From assembly GCF_032854445.1 (NCBI RefSeq), contig NC_088303.1:29147501-29211500 (forward strand): 64,000 bases of DNA. Reading direction: 5' to 3'. Below, piece after piece: positions 25,401 to 33,490 of this stretch. Each line of letters starts with the position of its first letter. The stretch's first letter is position 1. The notes under the pieces were generated by a model that was given only the letters and a program-made list of their open reading frames with translations, made no database searches and was not told the origin of the DNA. This DNA comes from Liolophura sinensis. Its lineage: Eukaryota > Mollusca > Polyplacophora > Chitonida > Chitonidae. The translations under genes were made by a program, and so were the position numbers.

Positions 25401-27290
25401 ATTTTGCAGCAAAATGTCGGAAGATGGGCAACAGAGGTTTGGATTCATCCATTTGCGCCTCAGAGGGGGGCAAGTCTGGTTGTGCCGAATGTGTGACCAT
25501 CGGGGAGACGTGTCCTGTCATGTGTGGACTCTGTGACGGTAAGAGGAACGTTTTTTCTGCTCAACGTTTTAGTTCGACAAGTATGAGTCATGCAACGTTG
25601 TAAAATCTTGTTTTGTGGTTTATGATATTAATGTTAAAAATATTATGTGCTGATGGAATATGATTTTTAATTGAATTGTTATAAGCTTTGGTTATTCTAC
25701 TGTTTTTTCGTGTCTCACAGCACCGTGCAGGGGTAAGAGGTGCCTCAATGGGGGGAGTCTGAACCCCTCAGCCTGTGTATGCCAGTGTCCGAGTCATTAC
25801 CAAGGCGATATCTGCCAGGACTGTGAGTTTAACTCTTTATTCTTTGTTAATGTTTTGCTAGAGACTGCTTCATCTACTGAAGAGTGTAAGGTTTGTCACG
25901 ACATGCGCCTGGCGTAACTTCCGTGACACCATATAGTATGGAAGATACGTCACCATGGTAATTGCTCTTCACGTAGTGTTGTGACAGCTTTGTAAAACAG
26001 GTCCCTGTAATAAGAAAGCCAACCCTGTACATTAGTTGAACCAGTCCGCTGCTGGAAAGCCATGACTCATCCAGTTATACTGGGAAAATAACTCTGCCTA
26101 GTGGCTGAACAATACCCTGTTTGAAAACCAAAGCTGCTCCAGCCAGGCTGAGAAACCACTGTGACCAACAGCTGAACTAATACCGTACTGGAAAGCTATG
26201 ACTCATCCAGCTAACCTGGGAAAGACACAATAACCAGTAGATAAACAGTATCCTGCTGGAAAGCTATGACTCATTCAGGTAGCCTGGGAAAGACACTACA
26301 GCCAGTAGATAAACAATACCCCGCTGGAAAGCTATGACTCATCCAGCTATCCTGGGAAAGACACTATAGCCAGTAGATAAACAATACCCTGCTGGAAAGC
26401 TATGACTCATCCAGCTAGCCTGGGAAAGACACTATAGCCAGTAGATAAACAATACCCTGCTGGAAAGCTATGACTCATCCAGCTATCTTGGGAAAGACAC
26501 TATAGCCAGTAGATAAACAATACCCTGCTGGAAAGCTATGACTCATCCAGCTAGCCTGGGAAAGACACTATAGCCAGTAGATAAACAATACCCTGCTGGA
26601 AAGCTATGACTCATCCTGGTAGCCTGGGAAAGACACAATAACCAGTAGATAAACAATACCCTGCTGGAAAGGTATGACTCATCCAGGTAGCCTGGGAAAG
26701 ACACTATAGCCAGTAGATAAACAATACCCTGCTGGAAAGGTATGACCCCTTCAGCCACATTCTACAACGCCACCAATGACCCAGCAAGCCAGAGCTAGAA
26801 GCGAAATTCTGGGAGGTCGAGGACTGTTTCTTTTCTCAGTTGGGCTCAGTTGGGCTTTTCACAGAGGGCTTAATTTTATGAAGTGAGATTGATCGAATAA
26901 ATACACTTTTATTAATTTTATAAACAGTATCTAAAAAATGTTGTTTTATCACTTTATGATAAATCATTTCAATCAGTTAAAAAACCTCATTGTCAAAACT
27001 GTATTGTAAGGGGCGACCAAAATTGAAGTCTCTAGAAACACCAATGCTGGTTGACCGCGGAATCAAGGAATTGTTTGTATTTTCGGCTATGTGACTTGCT
27101 TGATACCTGTGTCACATTTACTCATACATACTCATGACTAAATGCAGTTGTCTTTTCAGTATCATGCCCAAAGAAAGATTTCTGGAAGTGTGGTAAGGAG
27201 CCATACCTAGAATCTAGGTGTGGCTCAGACCCCAAAACGGTCTCAAAGTGTCCTTACCTGTGTGGCCTATGTCCAGTGAGAACCAGGTGA
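830..27290 (+). CDS. Gene 1: giant secreted multi-ShK/EGF repeat protein (5' partial, 41 exons)
   Basis: The span is a joined coding sequence of 41 exons in nine tandem modules; its start lies left of the window. Exons were found by AG/GT borders, shared phase and cysteine spacing. All exons are phase 1-1 (first two bases complete the previous codon), so any can be skipped or duplicated without shifting the frame. The plan per module is A (ShK, 43 codons, CPVMCGLCD end), B (EGF-like, 34), C (EGF-like, 35), D (ShK, 38, CPILCGVC end) and E (linker, 18, one Cys). Modules 1 and 2 lack B; module 9 lacks C and E and ends in a stop. ShK and EGF domains are typical of extracellular proteins; the function here is unknown. 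Matrix, mucus or shell-associated roles are possible but not shown. D5, A6 and C8 each carry a one-base indel, so the gene is damaged, skips these exons, or the assembly has errors. Confidence 0.85.
1732..2810 (+). repeat. 98-bp minisatellite copying the exon D1 acceptor (11 copies)
   Basis: TTACAG acceptor ends recur at 1781, 1879, 1977, 2075, 2173, 2271, 2369, 2467, 2565, 2663 and 2761, exactly 98 bases apart with no length change. Each unit joins about 48 bases of intron end (polypyrimidine-like text plus TTACAG) to about 50 bases of exon D1 start (GTTTGTCCAGACAAAG onward). Only the last copy runs into the full ShK exon. Since 98 is not a multiple of three, using an upstream copy shifts the frame. 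Confidence 0.93.
3572..5862 (+). CDS. Gene 1 module 2: ShK(A2), EGF(C2), ShK(D2), linker(E2)
   Basis: Exons A2 3572-3706, C2 4287-4391, D2 5293-5406 and E2 5809-5862. A2 is 45 codons, two longer than the standard A exon, with GCSQC carrying the extra A-type cysteine and ending CPVMCGLCD. C2 is EGF-like with VDGSC and the tight CxCxC run. D2 ends CPYMCGMC, closer to D1 than to later D exons. E2 is the first linker of the standard 18-codon length (FGCKYIGERPAT). The A2-C2 intron contains a minus-strand SINE. The D2 acceptor follows a poly-T run at about 5,158-5,191. Confidence 0.87.
3879..4134 (-). mobile_element. tRNA-derived SINE, near full length
   Basis: On the minus strand: GAGGCCTCTCTGGTTCAGTT then GGTTAGCGCGC (box A region), the central CACCATAATG block and the ACGGCGTAAAACACC end with AATAAATAAA tail. 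Lies in the A2-C2 intron. Confidence 0.85.
6116..8675 (+). CDS. Gene 1 module 3: first complete five-exon module (A3-B3-C3-D3-E3)
   Basis: Exons A3 6116-6244, B3 6976-7077, C3 7560-7664, D3 7824-7937 and E3 8622-8675. This is the first module with both EGF types. B3 reads CDGMRCVNGGKLNTF then CVCTC, and C3 reads ICGDKVCQNGGVLKVDG then CQCKC, so B and C are distinct lineages. D3 has six cysteines ending CPILCGVC. E3 is TFISDHGCTYIGERPSA, which keeps the DHGC seen in E1. All borders are GT-AG and lengths (129, 102, 105, 114, 54) are multiples of three. The A3-B3 intron holds a truncated minus-strand SINE. The E3-A4 intron starts with a degenerate repeat of CTTTAATGCC-like units (about 8,680-8,810). 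Confidence 0.88.
6306..6470 (-). mobile_element. SINE fragment, diverged
   Basis: Minus-strand TATTTATTTA tail followed by GTTAACGCCATACTCAAGAA matches the family 3' end; the rest is diverged and the tRNA head is absent. A3-B3 intron. Confidence 0.65.
9065..11319 (+). CDS. Gene 1 module 4 (A4-B4-C4-D4-E4)
   Basis: Exons A4 9065-9193, B4 9682-9783, C4 10038-10142, D4 10877-10990 and E4 11266-11319. All five are intact and have the standard lengths (129, 102, 105, 114, 54). A4 ends CPVMCGLCD with the extra A-type cysteine in GCAEC. D4 carries KCRSKTDDDC and CPILCGVC. E4 is KFKSEFGCIYIGERPAP. The intron after D4 is almost identical to that after D5 over about 140 bases, evidence that module 5 is a recent copy. 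A full-length plus-strand SINE sits in the C4-D4 intron at 10,337-10,570. Confidence 0.88.
10337..10570 (+). mobile_element. tRNA-derived SINE, full length
   Basis: Head GGGCCTTCATGGCCAAGGTG, box B GAGTTCAAGTCC, the central block and a CAAATAAATAAATAAA tail. In the C4-D4 intron of gene 1. Confidence 0.85.
11770..11935 (+). mobile_element. SINE, 5'-truncated
   Basis: Starts at CCGTACGTGGGAAGGTCTGG and runs through the well-conserved central block to GCGTAAAACACCAATAAAAT with AAATAAAT tail. E4-A5 intron. Confidence 0.85.
12420..16319 (+). CDS. Gene 1 module 5 (A5-B5-C5-D5-E5), D5 frameshifted
   Basis: Exons A5 12420-12548, B5 12708-12809, C5 13847-13951, D5 15552-15664 (broken) and E5 16266-16319. 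A5, B5, C5 and E5 have standard lengths and intact cysteines; D5 is one base short. C5 reads VLEVDG where other C exons have VLKVDG. The 1.6-kb C5-D5 intron is the longest in the module run and shows no further exon. The B5-C5 intron resembles the B6-C6 intron (shared text around ACAAGCCTATTTCC), so modules 5 and 6 arose by duplication. The E5-A6 intron begins with a long TA repeat. Confidence 0.84.
13952..15551. other. Gene 1 C5-D5 intron, 1.6 kb
   Basis: No repeat array, SINE or exon-like motif was recognised. The text after C5 (near 13,970-14,080) resembles that after C6 (17,977-18,115), so part of it was duplicated with the module. Confidence 0.5.
15552..15664 (+). pseudogene. Gene 1 exon D5: ShK exon with one-base deletion
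   Basis: The exon keeps a good acceptor (TTCCTCAG) and donor (GTAAGA) but is 113 bases against 114 for D3, D4 and D6-D8. Compared with D4, the run after GAAACCTGT has one C fewer (CCTATACTG became CTATACTG, near 15,637-15,639). The frame shift removes the last three ShK cysteines (CPILCGVC) and would scramble everything downstream. Because both borders are phase 1, skipping this exon restores the frame. The loss is in a CC run, so a long-read assembly error is a real alternative to a true mutation. Confidence 0.8.
16345..16437. repeat. (TA)n microsatellite
   Basis: Nearly pure TA dinucleotide run with two small interruptions, in the E5-A6 intron, starting 25 bases after the E5 donor. Confidence 0.95.
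16663..16795 (-). mobile_element. SINE fragment, diverged
   Basis: TTTTTTTTACGCCGTACT followed by AGCATTATGGAGGGAG and a CCACGGGAAAACTCACGACC block, reverse of the SINE body. E5-A6 intron. Confidence 0.65.
16868..16995 (+). pseudogene. Gene 1 exon A6: ShK exon with one-base deletion
   Basis: Length is 128 bases against 129 for A3-A5 and A7-A9. The 3' end reads TGTGACTCTGTGACG where A5 and A7 have TGTGGACTCTGTGACG, so one G is missing near 16,982-16,985. Translation then runs CPVMC followed by DSVT instead of GLCD, losing the last ShK cysteine and shifting the donor phase. Acceptor (CTTTCAG) and donor (GTAAGG) are intact. As with D5, the indel is in a two-base homopolymer, and exon skipping would be frame-neutral. 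Confidence 0.8.
16868..19370 (+). CDS. Gene 1 module 6 (A6-B6-C6-D6-E6), A6 frameshifted
   Basis: Exons A6 16868-16995 (broken), B6 17196-17297, C6 17872-17976, D6 18818-18931 and E6 19317-19370. B6 has LTCLNEGKLNTMKC where most B exons have LRC or MRC. D6 has KCRSKTYNDCHLDKNLWEMC then CPILCGVC logic with six cysteines. The sequence just after B6 (GTAAGTGTCAAGGGTCGGTA) recurs exactly after B7, so modules 6 and 7 are recent copies. The C6-D6 intron contains an inverted-repeat element (about 18,219-18,625), and the D6-E6 intron a truncated SINE. Confidence 0.84.
18219..18625. mobile_element. Palindromic (MITE-like) element in the C6-D6 intron
   Basis: Left arm about 18,219-18,302 and right arm about 18,534-18,625 are inverted copies; compare CCAAACCAACGTCAG on the left with CTGACGTTGGTTTGG on the right, and CCAAGGATG with CATCCTTGG. 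The arms flank about 230 bases without an obvious ORF. Target-site duplication was not resolved. Confidence 0.7.
19163..19282 (+). mobile_element. SINE, 5'-truncated
   Basis: Begins within the central block (GGCCGTGGGTTTCC) and ends GGCATAAAACACAAATCAAA. D6-E6 intron. Confidence 0.75.
19662..21593 (+). CDS. Gene 1 module 7 (A7-B7-C7-D7-E7)
   Basis: Exons A7 19662-19790, B7 19981-20082, C7 20402-20506, D7 21030-21143 and E7 21540-21593. All are intact with standard lengths. A7 differs from A6 by few bases and lacks its deletion. C7 has a GTGGGT donor instead of the GTGAGT used by other C exons. D7 uses a GTATGT donor and reads VCPPKDKFKCSTKTSEDC. E7 is VFVSEFGCTFVGERPGS. The C7-D7 intron carries a SINE split by a palindromic element. 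At about 1.9 kb this is the most compact complete module. Confidence 0.88.
20600..20925 (+). mobile_element. SINE interrupted by a palindromic element
   Basis: Left half holds GGGGCCTCTCATCAATGCGA and box B-like GTGAGTTAAAGTCC; right half resumes with CCCGTCGTACGTGGCAATGT and ends GTGTAAAACTCCAATCA. The 20,655-20,784 element separates them. Confidence 0.75.
20655..20784. mobile_element. Small inverted-repeat element inserted in a SINE
   Basis: The ends read GGGCTGCTTTCATGAAGC and, inverted, GGAGCCGGTTTCATGAAGC, forming a 130-base hairpin-type element. It splits the SINE at 20,600-20,925 just after its box B. A related element lies at 61,757-61,855. Confidence 0.7.
22089..24792 (+). CDS. Gene 1 module 8 (A8-B8-C8-D8-E8), C8 with in-frame stop
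   Basis: Exons A8 22089-22217, B8 22988-23089, C8 23898-24003 (broken), D8 24210-24323 and E8 24730-24792. A8 and B8 are standard. D8 begins TAATGTGTCC, giving LMCP where other D exons have VVCP. E8 is 21 codons, three longer than E2-E7, with an added proline run (PPPSFVSEFGC). The B8-C8 intron holds a 21-bp minisatellite (about 23,463-23,650). The D8-E8 intron holds a minus-strand SINE. Confidence 0.84.
23463..23650. repeat. 21-bp minisatellite (TGTTTACATGTGTAATAAAC type)
   Basis: About eight to nine units of CATG/TTTACA/TGTG/TAATAAA text, with some shortened units, in the B8-C8 intron. The unit is a multiple of three, which explains the repetitive Tyr-Thr-Cys-Lys minus-strand open frame here. 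Confidence 0.85.
23898..24003 (+). pseudogene. Gene 1 exon C8: EGF exon with one-base insertion and premature stop
   Basis: Length is 106 bases against 105 for C1-C7. Near the 3' end the sequence is TTTTGTTGAAACGC where C6 has TTTTGTGAAACAC, so a T was added. In the module frame this makes TGT TGA, a stop at 23,996-23,998, directly after the sixth EGF cysteine codon. Acceptor (TTTTCAG) and donor (GTGAGT) are intact. Read through, the protein would end in module 8; skipped, the frame continues into D8. Confidence 0.8.
24390..24530 (-). mobile_element. SINE, head-truncated
   Basis: TTATTTATTTGATTGGTGG then TTTACGCCGTACTCAAGAAT, with the central block to CCTCCGCAGGTTGCTGC. D8-E8 intron. Confidence 0.8.
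25410..27290 (+). CDS. Gene 1 module 9 and C-terminus: ShK(A9), EGF(B9), terminal ShK(D9)
   Basis: Exons A9 25410-25538, B9 25721-25822 and D9 27160-27290 including the TGA stop at 27,288-27,290. B9 is EGF-like with CRGKRCLNGGSLNPSAC then CVCQC, more diverged than B3-B8. D9 is a six-cysteine ShK (SCPKKDFWKC ... CPYLCGLC) followed by PVRTR and stop. The last codons and stop overlap a perfect donor-like CAG|GTGAGA, so continuation by splicing cannot be fully excluded. No downstream ShK or EGF exon is visible before gene 2, and a poly(A) signal follows at 27,763. The B9-D9 intron holds a 68-bp tandem array. Confidence 0.83.
26040..26757. repeat. 68-bp minisatellite in the B9-D9 intron
   Basis: Units such as CTGGAAAGCTATGACTCATC with TGGGAAAGACACTATAGCC repeat every 68 bases (for example TATGACTCAT at 26,401 and 26,469). 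There are about ten copies; left ones are diverged, central ones nearly identical. Neither edge matches an exon. Confidence 0.9.
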
Positions 27291-27762
27291 GAAGGTCATG
27301 GAAGATTCGCTGACTTAAATCTGTAAAAGACTTCACATTTTATCAACCAGCATAATGCCCACCGTCCAAAACGTTTCTCAGAATTTATATCATACCGGCC
27401 GTGTCGTGATACTTCTGGTGTATGTGGAACTATTTATTCCTAAGTGCAATGTTACCCTCTATGCTTCCAAGCGCCAGTTTTGTAAGGTTTATGCACTATG
27501 GTCTGAAAAGTGACGTTAGCATCAGCTAATGCATTGTAAACAAATTTGTATTTGACCTAAACAAAAATGGTCTCCACAGAGGCAGATAAAAGTTCGAAAA
27601 TATTATAAATGTTTTTGGTGCTGAGACATTTTTACTGTAGGATATCATCCTACCTTCCACACAAACCTCAAGACGCCTTATGAACATCAATATAACGTTT
27701 AGAATGAGAGAAAATGAGTAACCTAGTTATGGACTTGAAAATGTCTGAAAATATAGTAGTTC

Positions 27763-27768
27763 AATAAA
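27763..27768 (+). promoter_or_regulatory. Candidate poly(A) signal AATAAA of gene 1
   Basis: Canonical AATAAA hexamer about 470 bases past the gene 1 stop. The 27,291-27,762 stretch has no repeat or exon signal and is read as 3' UTR. Assignment is by position only. Confidence 0.5.
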
Positions 27769-28399
27769 GTCATAATCTCAGCGAGGAAGCGCCTTTGAGC
27801 AGCGGGTTCCTGGTTTCCATGTATCAGCCTCATACGACAGAGGTATGCCTGTTTGAGATCACTTGTTAATGTCCGATATTCCTTCATTTCCTCTTGAGAC
27901 CCATGTAAAACCCATATCCAGCGATGTTTGTTTTGCATGTGGTGTTTTTTGCCCTTCTGGGCATTTGATCGATGGGTGATAATTGTTACAAATTTGGAGT
28001 TTTTCAGTTCCTTTTCAGGTAAAATAATGATTATTATCAGGTTATAAAGTTTTTCCCGTACCTGGGTTCGACCCCTGACATGCAGTGGATTTGAGTTTAT
28101 ACGACTTTTGTTTGTTAATTTGTGGGTGGAAAATGTGGCCAGTGTTTTCATATTTCAGTAACACAGAAAATGACCGGTGAAATGACGCTATAGTCATAAA
28201 TTTGGTCTTTTTGCATTTCAATATGGGACGTACCACTGATGGTTCATGATAGTGATAGTCTTTTTTATATGTTTTTTACGTTGTGTAAAAAGATTATAAT
28301 TATGATTATACAACTGTCATTTCTCAGTCTTTTGTGAAAAGCAAATGACTGATGATCATTATGATCAATATACCGATAATGATGCTTATATACTCCATC

Positions 28400-28636
28400 G
28401 TACGTGGGAAAGTCTGCCAGTAATATGCGTATGGTCGTGTGTTTCCCCCGAGCTCTTCCCAGTTTCCTCCAACGATAATGCTTGCCACCGTCGTATAAGT
28501 GAAATATTCTTGAGCATGGCGTAAAACACCTATGAAATAAATAAATAAGTAAATATATACTGCATATCTGGCCGCTGCCGTATAAGTGAAATATTCACCT
28601 ATACGGCGTAAAACACCAGTCAAGTAAATAAATATA
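28400..28636 (+). mobile_element. SINE plus a second SINE tail
   Basis: A 5'-truncated copy runs 28,400-28,552 (ends GCGTAAAACACCTATGAAAT with AATAAATAAG tail), followed at 28,568-28,636 by another 3' end (CGGCGTAAAACACCAGTCA). Likely two insertions or a tail duplication, in the intergenic stretch. Confidence 0.75.
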
Positions 28637-29294
28637 ATACAAGTAGATGCGACATTTGCCACTCCCTTGACGGCTTATGACGATGCTGATTTTGATACTC
28701 TACACGAATCACTGAATTATTCTAACTAGCAATACTTCGCCCTGGCCAGTATCGATGCACATGTACCTCCATATAGTATAAGCCTAGAATGGATGCTGCT
28801 AGATCTGTCTTACTCAAGGGGAGTGTACGCTTTCAGTTCCTATTGCATAAACGCTGTTATTATGTTTGCAGATGTCAAAATGTTGCGCAAATACACAAGG
28901 CATTGCGTGTTCCATTTCAATATAGTCTGGAATTATGAAGCACATTGAAACGCAGCTGCAAAGCATTGTGAACGATTGTGTGAATGATAGCAGTATCGAT
29001 TCCGAATTCATATAATGCGCCCTTTTACGTAAGCATAAATGTTGTAGGCAATGATTGAAATAGTGGAAAAGGAAAAGGAATTCCATAACACTTAGTAGGC
29101 GTGGAATATTGACGCAAACAATTTGCCGATTTGACGTAAAGCTGTGTGTAATCGTTCAGTCAGTACAGTTTGTGACTGACCGGTACATGCGGGCAGAGGT
29201 TTCAATTAGGAAATTGATATAAAGATAGAGCAATGGAAATGTGAACCTTCCATTCAACCATACGATGTGAACATAATTACTTTCATTATTTTCC

Positions 29295-29465
29295 TGCCCA
29301 TGCCGCGAGTTCATGTCCACCTCGTGCTGGCTTAATTTCTCCCCCGTCGTACGTGAGAAGGTCTGTTGGCAGCTTGCGGATGGTCGTGGATTCCCCGGGC
29401 TCTTGCCGGTTTCCTCCTACCATAATTCTGACCATCGAAATACTCTTGAGTACGGTGTCAAAGAG
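29295..29465 (+). mobile_element. SINE, diverged, tail lost
   Basis: GCGAGTTCATGTCCACCTC (box B region), CCCGTCGTACGTGAGAAGG and TTTCCTCCTACCATAATTC match the family; the 3' end after AGTACGGTGT has decayed. Confidence 0.7.
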
Positions 29466-30048
29466 GAGTAAAAACTTACCTTCCAGCTGAGAACTCATTT
29501 GTTATATCGCCTTCAAAACGTGAATTGTTCACCGCTTGAAGAGTTTCTAAATGTATACAGTAAAGGGTTTGAAAACTCAAGGTAATTTCTCTTTTTCTCT
29601 GATACTTTTGCAGATGACTCCTGAAAGAGGCCTTGTGACAGATCTGACGATACGAAATGTCTCCATATGATGGGATTCTTTGAAAACTTAGAAACGTTAT
29701 CTAGATTTTGAATGTAAAGGAATACCGCCACCATCGACAGCTTCGGACACTCAAGCTTGACTTTTCTTAACGTCATGCAAAATTATTTCTTAGTTTGAAC
29801 CCTTCTTGAGTACCACAAAGAAATTTGGGGGTTGTTTTTATTTTCATACCCTTTAACTGTGACAGCAGTAAGCAGATATGATTTTCAAATATCTTAAGAA
29901 ACGTTATCTATCTGAATAAATTGAAGGCTATAGTAGTTGAGAATTTAGTGTACTAACGGATTAGAAGAATAGAGGAACCGTGCTTTCTTCATTTCTATAG
30001 AACGTTAAACAGTGAGGTTACTCCCAATTAAATAATCCGTTAAATATG

Positions 30049-30241
30049 ACAGAAAGTCTGTTCTATGAGTGATGCAACAACGCATTCTGTTATTGCAGCA
30101 GATTATTTTGTTAAATATAATACAAATATTCTTTTAATCAAAATAAAGATTGAATTAGAGTAACAGGATGTTATATATGTTATAACATTATAATAAGAGA
30201 ATATATTCTATAGCATCGCTCAAGACAACAGATTTTCTATT
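30049..30241. mobile_element. Palindromic MITE-like element, copy 1
   Basis: Left arm has TCTGTTCTATGAGTGATGC and the right arm inverted reads TCTGTTGTCTTGAGCGATGC. It shares GAGTGATGC and ATTCTGTTAT with copy 2 at 31,313-31,596. Confidence 0.6.
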
Positions 30242-31312
30242 ACCATTAACTTATTAGTTTTGGAGTGTATATCCTGTATATATCTGGTTATGGGAATAAA
30301 TAAACAGGATCACTTGGTATGTGCACGCAAAGCCCGTCATCCTTAGCTGTTGTATTTCTCCTGCCACAAGGTACTGACCTCTTAAGACACTGGGGTGAAT
30401 TGGTTATATCTGTCAGCTCCATGGGTGTGGTTGCTGAGATTTATGATAGCGTGGTAAACATTTTGCCCCTTACGCTGTACACACGTAGGTTTGTTTATAT
30501 CCCATGTTCCCTGTAACTGCAGTTCATCAGAGTACGTGTACAGACCCCAAGCAAAAAACAGGAAGTAAGCCATATATCAAAGAAGTCCCGTTTCGCCGAA
30601 TGAATTTGCCATTATTAGACTTTAAAGTTCATTTGTTTATTTTCTTTTTCTTTTAAGCTAAATGCAAGAGTAAAGGAGATTTGGGTTATAGCTTTTGTAT
30701 GGTTGGTATTTGAGACCACCTCTTGCTACATCGTTTTGCATAATAATATCCTAAATGAGGATCTGACGTATGTCTAATAAATTTATTTGCGCCCAAATTT
30801 AACCTTTCATGCTGAAAAATGTGTTAACCAAGGATTTTAAACATATTTATATTTTGACATATTCCGAATCATTATCATAATTCAGATATAACGCATGTGG
30901 TTAGAAATAAACGGGTTATTAGGCATTGAATATACTGTGTTGTAGAAGGGTATGTAATATGCAAAAGCGATTATAACACCTAGAGATGGTCCCAAATACC
31001 CACCAAACAAGAATTCTTTTCAAACGCCCTTTTCTCTATTTCATTTCACGTATATAAGATACTGGTGAACTTTACAACGCGTTAAACACTCACGTGGGAA
31101 TGCCATTTTCAATTAAATAGTGAAATGCAAATTATCGCTAAATAGCCTAATGTAAGACCACCTAAATTACCGTCGCCCATTATAAGTGCTCGAAAGCAGT
31201 TGGGTGGGGAATCTTGAATATACAATGGAACTAAGTGGTCCTCAACGACCGTTAGACTGCCCAGACGACCACACTATACGCTCAAAAAAATTAAACTGTT
31301 AGATTCAAGAGA

Positions 31313-31596
31313 AAGTATGCTGTCTGAGTGATGCTAGAACGTATTCTGTTATGACAATATTATGTCATATTCAACATAATAGATACCTTTAGTTCAACTA
31401 CTAGAATAGTTTAACTATTCTAGTTGGAAGTTAGAAGTCACAAGCTCAACTTGTAACTAAAGGTCTCCAATATCCCGTTAGTGTAATAGAATGGTTATTT
31501 TGAGTAAATGGAATATTTGTGTTATGTTTAACAGAATAACCTACTTCAATGACAGAACACATTCTAGCATCACTCAGATAACAGTCGAATGTAACA
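31313..31596. mobile_element. Palindromic MITE-like element, copy 2
   Basis: Left arm GCTGTCTGAGTGATGCTAGA and right arm inverted CTGTTATCTGAGTGATGCTA. Near the middle is a second hairpin, CTAGAATAG and CTATTCTAG around TTTAA (about 31,400-31,425). No transposase ORF. Confidence 0.65.
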
Positions 31597-31837
31597 GGTT
31601 ATGTTTTTAGTCATCTTATAGTCACAAAGACCCCATAGGCAGTGAGAGTGGGTGAATCTACAAACTCCTTATCAAAGGCTGGGTTTGAACCTACACCTTG
31701 TGTGAGAGTTAATAGGCAAGCGTGTCTGTTAAAACCACTAGACCGCGGCGTTATTCCCCCCCCCCCCCCTCCACTCTCTCTCTCTCTGCTTAAACTATGT
31801 ATACTGAATAAATTGTACAACAACATTTCTTCTATTT

Positions 31838-32050
31838 GATTTACGCCGAACTCAAGAATATTTCACTTATACGATGCCGGCCAGTATTATGGTGAGATGA
31901 AAACGAGCAGAGCCCCACGACCATCTGCAGGCTGCTGCACTTACGACTGGAGACGAAGCTAGCATGAGCTGTACTCGAACAGTGACTGCATTGGTGAGAG
32001 ATTCCTGGGTCATTTTGCAGCGCTAGCGCGCTAACCACTATACGTATAGG
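31838..32050 (-). mobile_element. tRNA-derived SINE
   Basis: Reverse of the family: GATTTACGCCGAACTCAAGA, a CAGTATTATGGTGAGATGAA block, then GCAGCGCTAGCGCGCTAACC (box A region reversed). The tail is short. Confidence 0.75.
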
Positions 32051-32865
32051 CCCCAGAGGCCCAGAAACACATCGTGTTATGTTACATAGATGACCTGTTT
32101 GATATCACTACTAATGGAATGAATGACTAATTCATTAAGGCCGCTTTCAATAATGGTCACGACAATGTCTTCTTAATTGTAGGACATATAGTTCTACTGC
32201 TGCCTTACTGGGATGTGCTGTTGAAGACACCACGCACGACACCCCACCTAATAAGAGTTTACTGGTAAAAGGCCGATTAATATTTTGCCTAACGTTTTCC
32301 AGCCAAGAAAGTGCCAAGACTGTTTTATGGCCGGAAGTATGACTGGACTAAGGCTTGAGCCTTAGTTTCGAGATCAACGGTTTCTTCGGTAATCGCAACA
32401 CCTGTGTTAATACGTTATTATACTACCGATATGAAGGCTTCGTTTGAATATCATGTGTATTCTAAATGTTTGATACTTGTAGTCAGAATGCATATGTCTT
32501 CTGGACATTGCCAGTGGTTTTCATCCAACGTCATAAATAAGTGAAATGAAGCTTTACCCTTACACTTGTTTTCTTTCTCCACTTAATCTAATGAAGAAAA
32601 CTTTGATATAAAGGCTATTGAATTATAATGGTATACAAAAATGCTTGCCGCACAGGAAGTCGATCCAGTGTTTTCTCACGGGACAGGCAGATTTAATAAA
32701 AAAGTAACAAATTTGTGTTTTAAATGTAAATTTAACTGTTCACATGAAATTCACAACCTTTACCACCGGGGACCACAAAGAGTTTGTCTGTTAAAAACTC
32801 AATGCGGTCAAAGCCTTCTATTCTATATATTCCTAAAATAGACACCAGACATATCTCTCAGAGAC

Positions 32866-33092
32866 CTACGTGGCTGAGGGGGTGAGCAGGGTGCAATGAC
32901 CCTTACGCCTCTCACAAACGCAGTTGCTGTAAGTTCAAGTAAGCTCATGCTGGACTCATCTCTAGACGTACGTGGAAAGGTCTGAATCAACCTGCGGATG
33001 GACGTGGGGTTTCTCCGGTTTCCTTCCATCATCATGCACAATGCATCCGTCGTACAAGTAAAATATTTTTGAGTTCGGCGTAAAACATCAAC
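32866..33092 (+). mobile_element. tRNA-derived SINE, near full length
   Basis: CTACGTGGCTGAGGGGGTGA head, box B-like GTAAGTTCAAGTAAGCTC, and 3' end GGCGTAAAACATCAACCA. Diverged. Confidence 0.75.
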
Positions 33093-33267
33093 CATGCTGC
33101 CCAGAATGGATGTAGCTATAATTTCAACAAAGTAATAATATTTGGTCTTGGATTTCCCTCCTGGGTACTGTTGTTTGTAAGATCATCGTATATAAGTACA
33201 TGTAAACGCACCGTTGCATATTTATATATCCGTATATGCGGAAGAATTTCTTTTGGTTATGGTTATG

Positions 33268-33490
33268 GGGTGCGGCACAATGACACAGGAGCCTCTCACC
33301 AATGCGTTTGTTGTGTCCAGCTCAATCTGGTTTCCTTTCCAGTTGTACATGGGAAGGTCTTCCAGCAACCTGGGAATGGTCGTGAGTTTCCTTCGAACTC
33401 TTTCCAGTTCCCCCCCCCCCCCCCCCCCCCCACCATAATGCTCTCCGAGGGCGAATAAATGCGGCGTAAAACACCACTGAAATAAATACA
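33268..33490 (+). mobile_element. tRNA-derived SINE with poly-C expansion
   Basis: Contains CAATGACACAGGAGCCTCTC, TTGTACATGGGAAGGTCTTC and the 3' end GCGGCGTAAAACACCACTGA. A run of about 23 C (33,409-33,431) replaces the TTTCCTCCCACC core. Confidence 0.75.

Noticed and set aside
27723-28151. Minus-strand open frame of 142 codons
   Set aside because: No domain, no cysteine pattern, no splice support, low-complexity Ile run; it overlaps the proposed 3' end region of gene 1.
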